From contig JAPFBP010000007.1 of NCBI GenBank assembly GCA_029250275.1, forward strand, positions 1 through 40,758: a DNA stretch of 40,758 bases. The letters are read 5' to 3'. Made by a program: the position numbers and the translations under genes. The notes beneath the pieces were generated by a model, which saw only the letters and a list, made by a program, of their open reading frames with translations, was not told the DNA's origin and searched no databases. Source of the stretch: Candidatus Nitrosopumilus sp. Its GTDB lineage: Archaea > Thermoproteota > Nitrososphaeria > Nitrososphaerales > Nitrosopumilaceae. This document shows positions 7,138 through 15,289 of this stretch, piece after piece (position 1 is the stretch's first letter; every line of letters begins with the position of its first letter).

Positions 7138-7181
7138 GAATTTTCTATAAAAATTACTAACTTAAGCGTATTGGAGTTTAG
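7138..7181 (-). promoter_or_regulatory. shared promoter block, copy A
   Basis: Read toward the gene, the block is AAACTCCAATACGCTTAAGT then TAGTAATTTTTATAGAAAAT and TC directly before the ATG. The same block stands before the gene at 33362 with only a few changes, and a weaker version before 34019. CGCTTAAGTT is placed about 26 bases before the start region and may be the TATA-equivalent box. Confidence 0.5.
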
Positions 7182-7184
7182 AAT

Positions 7185-7363
7185 TCAATCCACCATATCT
7201 TCTTTCATCTTGTCAAATTCATTTTTAGTGATTTCATCAGATACCAATCTTCTTTCTAACATATTCAAACATCCACACCATGTTTTCCAAACATGTTCTC
7301 AAAGAACTCCTCATTTAGTAGATCATAATGCATTGCGAGGTACCATGAATTATCATTAATCAT
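7185..7363 (-). pseudogene. frameshifted SHOCT-domain small protein
   Basis: From ATG at 7363 the frame reads MINDNSWYLAMHYDLLNEEF and on to FENMFGK, then leaves frame at a run of four A. The frame that follows reads TWCGCLNMLERRLVSDEITK and NEFDKMKEDMVD to the stop at 7187-7185. One extra A would join the two. The second half is a SHOCT-like helical hairpin (L-E-R-R-L-x-S-x-E-I-T-x-x-E-F-x-x-M-K), common as a C-terminal oligomerisation module. Either the gene is broken or one base was lost in the assembly. A further weak SHOCT-like fragment lies at about 7490-7560 without a start. Confidence 0.5.
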
Positions 7364-7624
7364 AATTTCCTCTAACTAAACTAATACAAAAATATAATTA
7401 TTCTAAGACTTTATTCGATTAAGAATATAGTCACGAATAAAGTTTGGAATCTAAGAATTATACTTCATGTACCTTACATTTTTTTGTCGTCACTCTATGT
7501 TTCCTGTCCACACGTTATGTAGGATATCTAATTCGTTTCTAGTGATGCAAAAATTATGAATTATTATATTTAATCATGAACGAGGATTGAATGTAATTTT
7601 TGTACATGTTGCGAAGATGACTTT

Positions 7625-7726
7625 TCATGTCAAATTATTATTGTGGATTTTCTCAATGTGTGTTGACATTTCTTCTTTATTTGCAAATTTTGATTGACAG
7701 TATGGGCATGTACTTTCTTGAGACAT
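7625..7726 (-). CDS. 33-aa single C2H2 zinc-finger microprotein
   Basis: Starts MSQESTCPYCQSKFANKEEM and continues STHIEKIH: C-x-x-C-x12-H-x4-H, a single classic C2H2 finger with almost nothing around it. Such one-finger proteins are known in archaea and may bind DNA or act as adaptors. It stands alone between the SHOCT remnant and the phosphatidyltransferase gene (65 bases from its stop codon), same strand. The exact finger spacing makes the call reasonable despite the length. Confidence 0.65.
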   Translation of the reverse strand: MSQESTCPYCQSKFANKEEMSTHIEKIHNNNLT

Positions 7727-7790
7727 GATTATTTTATCTATATCGATTATTTAACAGCATCTGTATTGTCTGTTCTCAAAAGAATTTAGA

Positions 7791-8384
7791 TTATTCTTTA
7801 ATATTTTTTGTAGTGTAAATCATTCTTTGTATCAAGGTGATTCCAGCAATTATCACTACAATAATCACAGCATAATCCATAAAACCAATAATCCCAATAA
7901 TTGCAATTACCAATAGTCGTTCAGCTCTCTCACCAATGCCAACACCTTGAAGTTTTATGTTAATAATATCAGATTTTGATCTTGCGTAACTTACCAATAG
8001 TGATAGAGTGATTGCAAGTAATACAAGGTATGGTTCTACATATCCACCAACTAGAATTCCCAAAAATATTGCAACTTCAGCAATCTTGTCAAACATTGAA
8101 TCAAGATATTCCCCTTTTTTTGAAGTCTTTCCAGTGACTTTAGCAACCTGACCATCAATCATATCAAAAAATCCTGAAACAAGCAATAATACACCGCCGA
8201 TAATTAATCCAAATTCTATTCCCATTCCATAAACGACAGCAGATAGTAATGCAAAACCTAACCCTACAAAAGTCCAAAAATTAGCAGATAATCCAGTAGA
8301 TGCAAATCCTTTTCCAATCTTTTCCAAAGTAGGTCGAAGAGTATCGCGTAGATTATTTAGCACGTGATACACCCAAAATACCAT
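7791..8384 (-). CDS. CDP-alcohol phosphatidyltransferase (archaeal phospholipid head-group synthase)
   Basis: Integral membrane enzyme that exchanges CMP of CDP-archaeol for an alcohol such as inositol-phosphate, making membrane lipid head groups. The family motif is visible: DMIDGQVAK (about residues 73-81) followed by GEYLDSMFDK (about 91-100), that is D-x2-D-G-x2-A-x(n)-G-x3-D-x3-D, whose four Asp bind two metal ions. The A-R pair usual in the motif is A-K here. About six membrane segments surround it. The length of 197 aa fits the archaetidylinositol-phosphate-synthase branch, which is the likeliest role. Confidence 0.85.
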   Translation of the reverse strand: MVFWVYHVLNNLRDTLRPTLEKIGKGFASTGLSANFWTFVGLGFALLSAVVYGMGIEFGLIIGGVLLLVSGFFDMIDGQVAKVTGKTSKKGEYLDSMFDKIAEVAIFLGILVGGYVEPYLVLLAITLSLLVSYARSKSDIINIKLQGVGIGERAERLLVIAIIGIIGFMDYAVIIVVIIAGITLIQRMIYTTKNIKE

Positions 8385-8597
8385 CTAATAAAGTGAACAG
8401 GAGTGAAAATAAGGCAAAATAGGCTAAAAATATGACAATTAATCAAAAACTAATTTGATTTTATAGAATAGTGATATTTAATGAAAGTATGAAAATAATT
8501 TTGAGATATTAACGAACCTAACACATGTATGATTAATCAGTTTTGGAATGATGTTTACAATATTTATAAAATTAAATCACCAGATTATGAAAAATGC

Positions 8598-9473
8598 CTA
8601 GTTTTTTTGAGAAAGATTGATTGCAATTAAAGTGGAGATAATTTTGGCAGCCAAAGATGCAGTGGAACCATTATCATGATAAGGATTCAATTCTACTATA
8701 TCCACACCAGTTACTTTAGTTTCTTGGAAAGTATGTATCATGTCAAATAGTTCCCTCGAAGTAACTCCTACAGCTTCTGGATTACCCACACCAGGAGCAT
8801 AAGCAGGGTCTAAAACATCAAGATCAAAACTTGAGTAAATTGCATCAAATGTAGAGACATGGTCTTTTAGAAGACTAGGTCCTTTGCCATCTCTAATTTG
8901 TTTATCAGTAATTGTTTTAATTTTATTTTCTGTAAGGAATTCTAATTCTTCTTTAACAAAAGCTCTTGCACCAACATGCAAAATATTTTCAGATCCTCTC
9001 TCCTCAACTATTCTTCTCAAATAAGATGCATGGCTTAGTCTAATGTCTGCAAATTCGTCACGTAAATCATAATGTGCATCAAAAACAACATATCCAGTTT
9101 CTTTTGGAAAACTGGTATACGTACCATATGTAATAGAATGTTCACCACCCAAAATGAACAATTGTCTTTGTTTTGAGACAAGTTCGGTGGTAATTTTTTT
9201 CACCATGTCGACCATTTCAGATGCAACAACTGTGTGACGGGTATTTCCTAAATCTTCAATATGTACGGATTCTAAATCAACTCCAAGTTCAGGATGGAAA
9301 ATTTCAATGTTGTTAAATGAATCGCGAATGGCATCAGGACCAAATCTGCAACCAGGTTTGTAAGAATGAGTAGAATCAAAAGGTATTCCAAAAATTGTTG
9401 CTACAGGCTCGGAATCATCATCAGAGGCAGTAATTAATGGATTATTATTCATGTATAGATCAAGAAAACTCAT
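8598..9473 (-). CDS. speB: agmatinase / ureohydrolase
   Basis: Mn-dependent hydrolase of the arginase family, expected to split agmatine to putrescine and urea in polyamine synthesis. Metal-binding motifs are complete: GGEHS (about residue 108), FDAHYDLR (about 130; the Asp-x-His-x-Asp ligands), SHASYLRR, and SFDLDVLDPAYAPG (about 216-229). Length 291 aa is normal. Its start is 3 bases after the stop of thrS on the same strand, so the two form an operon. Polyamine supply fits with the deoxyhypusine synthase gene further on, which uses spermidine. Agmatinase is preferred over arginase by family context, not proven. Confidence 0.88.
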   Translation of the reverse strand: MSFLDLYMNNNPLITASDDDSEPVATIFGIPFDSTHSYKPGCRFGPDAIRDSFNNIEIFHPELGVDLESVHIEDLGNTRHTVVASEMVDMVKKITTELVSKQRQLFILGGEHSITYGTYTSFPKETGYVVFDAHYDLRDEFADIRLSHASYLRRIVEERGSENILHVGARAFVKEELEFLTENKIKTITDKQIRDGKGPSLLKDHVSTFDAIYSSFDLDVLDPAYAPGVGNPEAVGVTSRELFDMIHTFQETKVTGVDIVELNPYHDNGSTASLAAKIISTLIAINLSQKN

Positions 9474-9476
9474 TTT

Positions 9477-11345
9477 TTACACCATCAGGTTTGGTCTCTT
9501 TGAGAGGTATTTTGGCTGATTCAAACTAGTGAATGGTTTTTCTTTAGTTTGATCTTTAATTTCATTAATAAAATTATCAAATGACAAATCTCTAACATCG
9601 CCAGTTTGTCTATCACGAATACTAAGATTTTGTGAATTGACTTCCTTGTCACCAATTACCAAGATATATCGAATCCATTCTTTTTCAGCTTCGCGAATTC
9701 GTTTTCCAATACTTTCATTTCTATCATCAATGTCAACACGAATATCATTTGCTGAAATTTTATCAGTAAGAGTTTTAGTAAATGCATTAAATTCTTCTTT
9801 GAGAGGAATGATTCTAACTTGTGTAGGAGCTAACCAAAGTGGAAATTGTGGTTTTCGTCCCTCGTAGGAATCTTTTGCAGCTTTTTCTAATAATACATAA
9901 ATTATTCTCTCAATTGCACCGCTAGGAGAATTGTGTAAGATGATTGGATTTTGTTTGGTATTGTTTTCATCAACAAATTCAATTCCATATCGGTCTCCAT
10001 TTTCTACATCTATCTGGTCAGTTGACAAAGCTGATGCTTTTCCAAGCCCATCGATAAAATTAAACTCCCATTTCAATACAAAGTAAAAGAATTTCTCTTT
10101 CCACATTTCAACTAGAACCGGTCGTCCGTGTCTCTCTACTATTTCCTCAATGGAGGATTTATTTTCATTGTAAAAGTCCTCAGTAAATCGAATTGCCATT
10201 TCATAATCAGATTCATCGATTCCAAGTTCTTGAAGTACACTTTGAGAAAGATCAAATCTAATCTTAATTTCATCTATTGCCTGTGGCATATCTTTGCAAA
10301 ATGCATGACAATCAGGCATGGTAAATGCTCTTAATCGCCTTAAACCAACTAATTCACCTGATTGTTCTCGTCTAAAGCTATAACGAGTTAGTTCATAGAG
10401 TTTGTATGGTAAATTCTTGTAAGATAATTGAAATTGATTTGCCATTAAAAATTGTCCAAAACATGCAGCAAATCTCAAAAAGAGTTTTTTGCCTTCAGAG
10501 TCAATATTGTATTGTCTTGCAGGAAATCGATTAAAATAACTAACCATGCTTGGATGTTCTGAATCATACATGATTGGAGTTTCAACTTCATATCCACCGT
10601 ATTCTTTGACTCTATCAGTAACATATCTCTCAATCAAAGATTTGATCAAACGGCCATTAGGATAAAAACGCATATTTCCAGAATCTGATGCAGGTTCATA
10701 ATCAGATATGCCCATTTTTTTCATTAGTGCAACATGTGGTGGTGGTTGGTCTACTTTACGAATTTTTGCAGATTCATATTTTGCCAAAATTTCTAATTTT
10801 GGATATTTTGAAAAATTAAAATCACCAATGTTAGTCATTGTTCCATCAGGGGAAAGTATTTTCCAAAATGAACGAATTTTAGATTCGCCTTTGAGGGCAT
10901 CAGAAGTTAATTCTTCAACAGGTTTTGCATTTAGAGAATCTTTTGTTACAACTTTGAAACTTTCTGCAAGTGGATGTCCCTTTACTTGAATTTTGTAAGA
11001 TTTTGTCCAACCAAATGGAGAATGTGACACTTCAAGTTCTGATGCGCCATCTTCCATCTCTTTTAGTAAATTCATTGCAATTGAAGGCTTTGCAAGATTT
11101 GAACTAAGGTGAGCATAAGGGTAAAGTAATAATTTTTTACATCCAATTTTTTCCATGGATACTTTAATTTGAGATAGCGCGTTTTGTGCCACTGAAGAAT
11201 CATCACCATTCTCCATTGCAACAAATACCACTACTAGTTCTTCTAGCCTTTGAGTTTGGGGATTTTCAATATCCTCTGCGGATTGTATCTCCTTTTTTGT
11301 AGGAGTGTACTCAATGTGATCACAGTGTAGTTGCAATATACGCAT
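9477..11345 (-). CDS. thrS: threonyl-tRNA synthetase, archaeal type
   Basis: Class II aminoacyl-tRNA synthetase that charges tRNA-Thr. The start MRILQLHCDHIEYTPT marks the archaeal N-terminal editing domain (D-aminoacyl-tRNA deacylase-like, about residues 1-140), which replaces the bacterial N2 domain. The catalytic core follows, with motif 2 around YSFRREQSGELVGLRRLRAF (about residue 325), motif 3 near NSPSGAIERIIYVLLE (about 475), and a C-terminal anticodon-binding domain (from about 515). The frame runs 22 codons further upstream, but the conserved start at 11345 is chosen. It is followed 3 bases on by the agmatinase gene. Confidence 0.93.
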   Translation of the reverse strand: MRILQLHCDHIEYTPTKKEIQSAEDIENPQTQRLEELVVVFVAMENGDDSSVAQNALSQIKVSMEKIGCKKLLLYPYAHLSSNLAKPSIAMNLLKEMEDGASELEVSHSPFGWTKSYKIQVKGHPLAESFKVVTKDSLNAKPVEELTSDALKGESKIRSFWKILSPDGTMTNIGDFNFSKYPKLEILAKYESAKIRKVDQPPPHVALMKKMGISDYEPASDSGNMRFYPNGRLIKSLIERYVTDRVKEYGGYEVETPIMYDSEHPSMVSYFNRFPARQYNIDSEGKKLFLRFAACFGQFLMANQFQLSYKNLPYKLYELTRYSFRREQSGELVGLRRLRAFTMPDCHAFCKDMPQAIDEIKIRFDLSQSVLQELGIDESDYEMAIRFTEDFYNENKSSIEEIVERHGRPVLVEMWKEKFFYFVLKWEFNFIDGLGKASALSTDQIDVENGDRYGIEFVDENNTKQNPIILHNSPSGAIERIIYVLLEKAAKDSYEGRKPQFPLWLAPTQVRIIPLKEEFNAFTKTLTDKISANDIRVDIDDRNESIGKRIREAEKEWIRYILVIGDKEVNSQNLSIRDRQTGDVRDLSFDNFINEIKDQTKEKPFTSLNQPKYLSKRPNLMV

Positions 11346-11409
11346 GATTAGGGATGTTAAAATGGGCATAAATATACGATTCTCAAAAAATAGAGACAGC
11401 CTCCAAATC

Positions 11410-11643
11410 ATGAATATTATGAATGGTTCTCAGGTAGAATACGGCATTAAAGGTCTAATGAAATTTATTCAGAATGAGTGTAAATTACTCATGCAAGGTA
11501 AAAAAGATGAACGTCGACATCAGGAATTACTCAAAGAAAAAAAAGAACTAGAAAATAATAGGCCACATGGAATAGATGATATGAGACGATGGAAGCATAC
11601 AATGGGCAAAATTTTACAAGAACTAGAATTATACAACAAATAG
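11410..11643 (+). CDS. 77-aa charged hypothetical protein
   Basis: Starts at MNIMNGSQVEYGIKG (or three codons later at MNGSQ). Lys/Glu-rich, with a likely coiled coil over residues 20-60 (GKKDERRHQELLKEKKELEN). It is divergent from thrS, and a TATA-like AAATATACG at about 11370 would give a transcript start near 11400, which is why the earlier in-frame ATG at 11344 is rejected. No family recognised. Confidence 0.6.
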   Translation: MNIMNGSQVEYGIKGLMKFIQNECKLLMQGKKDERRHQELLKEKKELENNRPHGIDDMRRWKHTMGKILQELELYNK

Positions 11644-11705
11644 TCACTCAAGACACATTTTAGATCTAAATTCAAATGTACTATATTGATAAATCAAAAT
11701 AGACG

Positions 11706-12203
11706 ATGAATCCATCAGATGTTTTTAGAAAAAGAAATCTATCCAAAATTAATTTTGAATATGAAGAACTGATTGGTAGAGATTTATCAGATTCTAATAT
11801 GAAAGGAGTCATTCTAAAAAATAGAGATATTCATAATGCAGATTTTAGTTGTACAGACCTCAGTGGGGCAGATTTGAGTGGAGCCATATTGTTTTATGTT
11901 AAAATGCGAGGGGCAGATTTGCACGGAGCAGATTTATCAAATGCAAAACTATGGGATGCAGAATTGTATGGTGCAGATATGAGAGGAGTAGACATTAGAG
12001 GGGCAGATTTATTTTATACAGACTTGCGAAGTGTTGATTTAAGTGGAGCCAATCTCAGTGGAGTCAATATAAGACATACAAATTTTGAGGGAGCAGTTTT
12101 AGAATCAGTAAATTTTGAGGGAGCAAATTATGACACACATACATTAGATACAATTTCAAAGAACGGAAAAATAGAATTAAAAAAACAAGGAACCCAATGG
12201 TAA
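11706..12203 (+). CDS. pentapeptide-repeat protein
   Basis: A 165-aa protein with about 20 tandem pentapeptides of the A(D/N)LXX type from residue 30 to 145 (for example ADLSGADLSGAI, ADLHGADLSNAK, ADMRGVDIRGAD). These fold as a right-handed quadrilateral beta-helix. Short N- and C-terminal caps flank the repeats. Such proteins in other organisms mimic DNA or act as scaffolds, but no specific role can be given here. The gene lies 62 bases after the preceding small gene on the same strand. The DNA repeats are diverged, so the array is old. Confidence 0.88.
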   Translation: MNPSDVFRKRNLSKINFEYEELIGRDLSDSNMKGVILKNRDIHNADFSCTDLSGADLSGAILFYVKMRGADLHGADLSNAKLWDAELYGADMRGVDIRGADLFYTDLRSVDLSGANLSGVNIRHTNFEGAVLESVNFEGANYDTHTLDTISKNGKIELKKQGTQW

Positions 12204-12253
12204 TGAAATAATTGTAAAAATAAAATAAATTCGTTTAAGGTGTATTGTTAAAA

Positions 12254-12589
12254 TTATTTTAATTTTTCCCTTAACGTAATAATAGAACGCAAAATCAATC
12301 CAGAAATCCCTAAAGTGGATTTGAGAAATTCAGTTACCCTCAAAAGAGAGTTTTCTCCACGAAATCCCTCATCATAAATCATTTCTATAGATCCTCTATC
12401 AGTTTCAACAAAAGAAGTGATTAAAGAAAAAATACCTAATTTTTCATCAGTTTGTTCTGAATAAAGACGTAATTCTACTTTTGAAATTTTGAAATCATCT
12501 TGGACAAAATTTCCAGAGGAGAATAAAATTTCAATAGCGTCAGGAGTCTTATCTACACGTGTAGGATCATGTAAATCTACAATATTCAT
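12254..12589 (-). CDS. 111-aa hypothetical protein
   Basis: Starts MNIVDLHDPTRVDKTPDAIE and looks like a small alpha/beta protein, with strands around residues 35-75 and a C-terminal helix. No family recognised, no signal peptide, no clear membrane segment. It converges on the pentapeptide-repeat gene with 50 bases between stops. The end (SGLILRSIITLREKLK) is mildly hydrophobic. Confidence 0.6.
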   Translation of the reverse strand: MNIVDLHDPTRVDKTPDAIEILFSSGNFVQDDFKISKVELRLYSEQTDEKLGIFSLITSFVETDRGSIEMIYDEGFRGENSLLRVTEFLKSTLGISGLILRSIITLREKLK

Positions 12590-12662
12590 TCTATATTGTT
12601 GAGAATTATTCCTAAATAAGTAATAATATCAACACATGTTACCATCAAAAAAAATTCAATGT

Positions 12663-13041
12663 CTAATCTCGTGTTAGTTTGTCAAATACGCAACAAGCTG
12701 TAAGATCTCCTGTTACATTAACCATAGTTCTAGTCATGTCCAAAATTCTATCTACAGAAATTAATAAAACAATACCAATTGGAGAAATTCCTACTGTGGC
12801 TAGTATTGTAGATAAACCAATTACACCTGCCCCTGGGACTGCAGGAGTTCCGATAGAAGCCAAAAGAGTGGTTATGATGATTATAATTATTGACAACATA
12901 TTCAATTCGATTGAAAATAATTGTAACAAAAATAAGACCGTCATATTTTAGGCCTATACCCACATCATCTCCTGAAATCAATCCTACAGATAGTCCTATG
13001 ATTAAAGAGATTACTACTTGAAGCTACAAGTTTTTGAAAAT
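12663..13041 (-). pseudogene. collapsed remnant of a dicarboxylate/amino-acid:cation symporter (DctA/GltP family)
   Basis: The intact part (from about 12944) matches the C-terminal transport core of this family: LFLLQLFSIELNM, SIGTPAVPGAGVIGLST, and VDRILDMTRTMVNVTGDLTA, where the Asp and Asn ligand residues are kept. Upstream, in another frame, is LQVVISLIIGLSVGLISGDD (to about 13026), which matches the N-terminal first helix, with an in-frame TAG just before it. The roughly 300 residues that normally lie between are gone. So an internal deletion joined the two ends out of frame, and the start was lost. It cannot be a working transporter. Confidence 0.8.
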
Positions 13042-13134
13042 ATAATGTTTAAACGTCAATTAATATACTTAGACTTTTAGCATCCATGAAAAAGAATTAG
13101 ATAGTATTATTTACTGAAAAATTAATTTTTTTAT

Positions 13135-14229
13135 ATGGATCCTCACAAGTTTCACGGTAAAGATATCCCGCACATCAAATTAGATCCAAAAATGAGCATT
13201 GAAGATCTTGTTGATGTTTTTGCAAGTTCAGGATTTAATGGACGACAGTTAGGAGATGCAGCTAAACTATATGCAAAAATGATTAAAGAGGATGCTACAA
13301 TTTGCCTTACAGTTTCAGGTGCAATGACACCTGTAGGGTTTGGAGGGATAATTAAAACACTAATCGAAAGAGGGTTTGTAGATTGGATTGTCACAACAGG
13401 TGCTAATGTGTATCATGAAGATCATTTTGCTTGGGGATTACCTGTCAAACAAGGAAGTTTTGATGTAGATGATATGAAATTGTATGAAAACGAAATTGTT
13501 AGAATCAGAGACGTTTACATTAAATTTAATGAAACATTAGTGGCACAAGATCAATTAATTCAAAAAATGTTTGGAGATGACTTTCCAGACAAGCCGTTTA
13601 CCACGGCAGAGTTTTGTAATTTAATGGGAAAATTGAGCAAAGAAAAAGCAAAATATCCTGAAAAAAGTTTCATAACTGCAGCATATGATTACGATGTTCC
13701 AGTATACATTTCAACAATAAAGGATTCATCATTAGCATTAAATTTAGCAGTTCATAGATTACAAGGTAAAGTATACAATTTGGATTTTGTTAAAGAAATC
13801 ATTGAGCAAGCTGCCATTCTATTTAGTTCTAAAAAGTCAGGAATTTTAGAATTAGGAGGAGGAGTTCCAAAAAATACAGCCCAGCAGACAGGTCCACTGT
13901 TAGATCAAATCCTAAAAAGAAATGTTGGTGGTCAAGATTATATTATTCAAATTACTGATGCTAGACCAGATACAGGTGGATTATCAGGAGCTACTTTACA
14001 AGAAGGAAAAAGTTGGGGTAAAATTCAAGATGCCCATAATGATATGGTTACAGTTTACGCCGATGCTACCATTGCATTTCCAATACTAGCACTTTATGTT
14101 CTCAGTAATCAAAAAAAGAGAAAGCCAAAAAGACTTTACAAAAAATTAGACATATTATACAAAAAACTAAGTGACGATTATTTTAAAAATACACACAAGA
14201 AAATAAAAAAATCTAAGAAGAAAAACTAA
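13135..14229 (+). CDS. dys: deoxyhypusine synthase
   Basis: Transfers the aminobutyl group of spermidine to a lysine of translation factor aIF5A, first step of hypusine formation, NAD-dependent. Diagnostic features are the GGVPKNTAQQTGPL segment and the active-site lysine in GKSWGKI (about residue 290). The DARPDTGGLSGATLQEG stretch precedes it. At 364 aa it is slightly longer than usual because of a Lys-rich tail (about 320-364). The spermidine link fits with the agmatinase gene 4 kb away. Its stop interlocks with that of the convergent zinc protein (CTAA at 14226-14229). Confidence 0.93.
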   Translation: MDPHKFHGKDIPHIKLDPKMSIEDLVDVFASSGFNGRQLGDAAKLYAKMIKEDATICLTVSGAMTPVGFGGIIKTLIERGFVDWIVTTGANVYHEDHFAWGLPVKQGSFDVDDMKLYENEIVRIRDVYIKFNETLVAQDQLIQKMFGDDFPDKPFTTAEFCNLMGKLSKEKAKYPEKSFITAAYDYDVPVYISTIKDSSLALNLAVHRLQGKVYNLDFVKEIIEQAAILFSSKKSGILELGGGVPKNTAQQTGPLLDQILKRNVGGQDYIIQITDARPDTGGLSGATLQEGKSWGKIQDAHNDMVTVYADATIAFPILALYVLSNQKKRKPKRLYKKLDILYKKLSDDYFKNTHKKIKKSKKKN

Positions 14230-14438
14230 AACTTGTCAAATCTAGCACGTTCAAGATCACGATCATCTTTTGATTCTTTCTTGTATTCTTTATAGTGTTC
14301 TTTACAAAGAACTGTCTTTTTGCCAGAAGAATTTACGCGCAGACCCGCAGCTTCAACTTTACTAGCATTAATAGAACGAGCACCATCTTGATCACAGCCT
14401 TCAAAGTTACATTTTGCTCCTTTTGATACTACTCCCAT
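14226..14438 (-). CDS. 70-aa zinc-binding conserved hypothetical protein
   Basis: Starts MGVVSKGAKCNFEGCDQDGA, then has ARSINASKVEAAG, a VLCKEHYKEYKK segment and a very charged end. Two Cys separated by four residues plus a later C-x-x-H give a treble-clef-like zinc site. It converges on deoxyhypusine synthase with a 4-base stop overlap. The compact fold and clean start support it; role unknown. Confidence 0.7.
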   Translation of the reverse strand: MGVVSKGAKCNFEGCDQDGARSINASKVEAAGLRVNSSGKKTVLCKEHYKEYKKESKDDRDLERARFDKF

Positions 14439-14560
14439 AAAGAATAGTATTCAAGATGTTATTTATACTTGAAAATAATTTTTATGTTTGATATTATTAA
14501 TAATGGAGTTTCTATGAAATTGGTTCATCGTTTATAAGAGGAATATTTTTTTCTAAAATC

Positions 14561-14869
14561 ATGGCTGGAGCAAAGAAAACAACAGGTGAAAATAAAGATA
14601 AATCTTCAGGTACCAAGGACACAAAGAAAAAGAAAGACAAAGGCGAGGGGGGACCAAAGAAAGCGGAGATTGTAGTTATTGTAAATGAACAACAAGCATT
14701 GAAAATTATTCAAAATTCCAAAGTTATTACAGTTCAAGATCTTGCAAGACAAACAGGAGTTAAAATTTCTGCAGCAAATGCATTTCTAAAAGAATCTACA
14801 AATAAAGGAATTGTAAAAAGAGTTGGCGGATATTCAGGTCATCATTTGTATCAAGCAGTTTCTTCATAG
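14561..14869 (+). CDS. rps25e: 30S ribosomal protein S25e
   Basis: Archaeal/eukaryotic small-subunit protein. A Lys-rich disordered N-terminus (residues 1-36) is followed by a winged-helix domain with the family stretch VITVQDLARQTGVKISAANAF and the end VKRVGGYSGHHLYQ. 102 aa is normal. The last 19 bases overlap, on the opposite strand, the 3' end of the cyclophilin-like gene. A TATA-like motif lies about 30 bases upstream (TTTATAAG at 14531-14538). Confidence 0.92.
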   Translation: MAGAKKTTGENKDKSSGTKDTKKKKDKGEGGPKKAEIVVIVNEQQALKIIQNSKVITVQDLARQTGVKISAANAFLKESTNKGIVKRVGGYSGHHLYQAVSS

Positions 14870-15237
14870 ATACAAAGAACATCTCCAGGTTTAACATCCT
14901 TTAATGCATCAATATTTTCAGATAATTTTCCTATCAGAGTCATAGTTTTTGTAAATACAGTGTCATTTAAGAAAAAACAAAGACTCCCAGCAGATGGCAA
15001 GAATGCAACATCACCTTTTTTAAATTCAGCTGTAGATCGTTCTATTCCAGAATCTACATTTAATTCAAAATACAAAATACTTTTTCCAAGTAAGTGAACA
15101 TGTCCTTCCAGTGGTAAAGATCTCATTATAGTTCCAACAGTTCTTGGAGATAAGTGTCGTTTTAGATCACATGAAATTTTTGCTTTTCCACGAATTTCTA
15201 AAATCAGCTGTTTTCTAGATACTGAAGATGTACTCAA
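14851..15237 (-). CDS. cyclophilin-like fold protein
   Basis: A 128-aa protein resembling the small cyclophilin-like domain family (TM1367-like), from a central GHVHLLGKSILYFELNV, KKGDVAFLPSAGSLCFFLND and LKDVKPGDVLCIYEE. These lack the catalytic residues of true prolyl isomerases, so the role is uncertain. It begins with a TTG at 15237, placed 26.5 bases from the centre of a palindromic TATA box, so leaderless initiation is likely. Its 3' end overlaps the S25e gene by 19 bases on the other strand. Confidence 0.65.
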   Translation of the reverse strand: MSTSSVSRKQLILEIRGKAKISCDLKRHLSPRTVGTIMRSLPLEGHVHLLGKSILYFELNVDSGIERSTAEFKKGDVAFLPSAGSLCFFLNDTVFTKTMTLIGKLSENIDALKDVKPGDVLCIYEETA

Positions 15238-15259
15238 TTCGCACTTTAAAATGATTAGA

Positions 15260-15267
15260 TTATATAA
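15260..15267. promoter_or_regulatory. palindromic TATA box shared by divergent genes
   Basis: TTATATAA, a perfect palindrome. Its centre (15263.5) is 26.5 bases from the TTG start on the minus strand (15237) and 26.5 bases from an in-frame TTG on the plus strand (15290). Archaeal transcription starts about 26 bases from the TATA centre, so both genes would be leaderless from one box read in both directions. Confidence 0.6.
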
Positions 15268-15289
15268 CGTTTTAAGGAAATTTGCTTAC

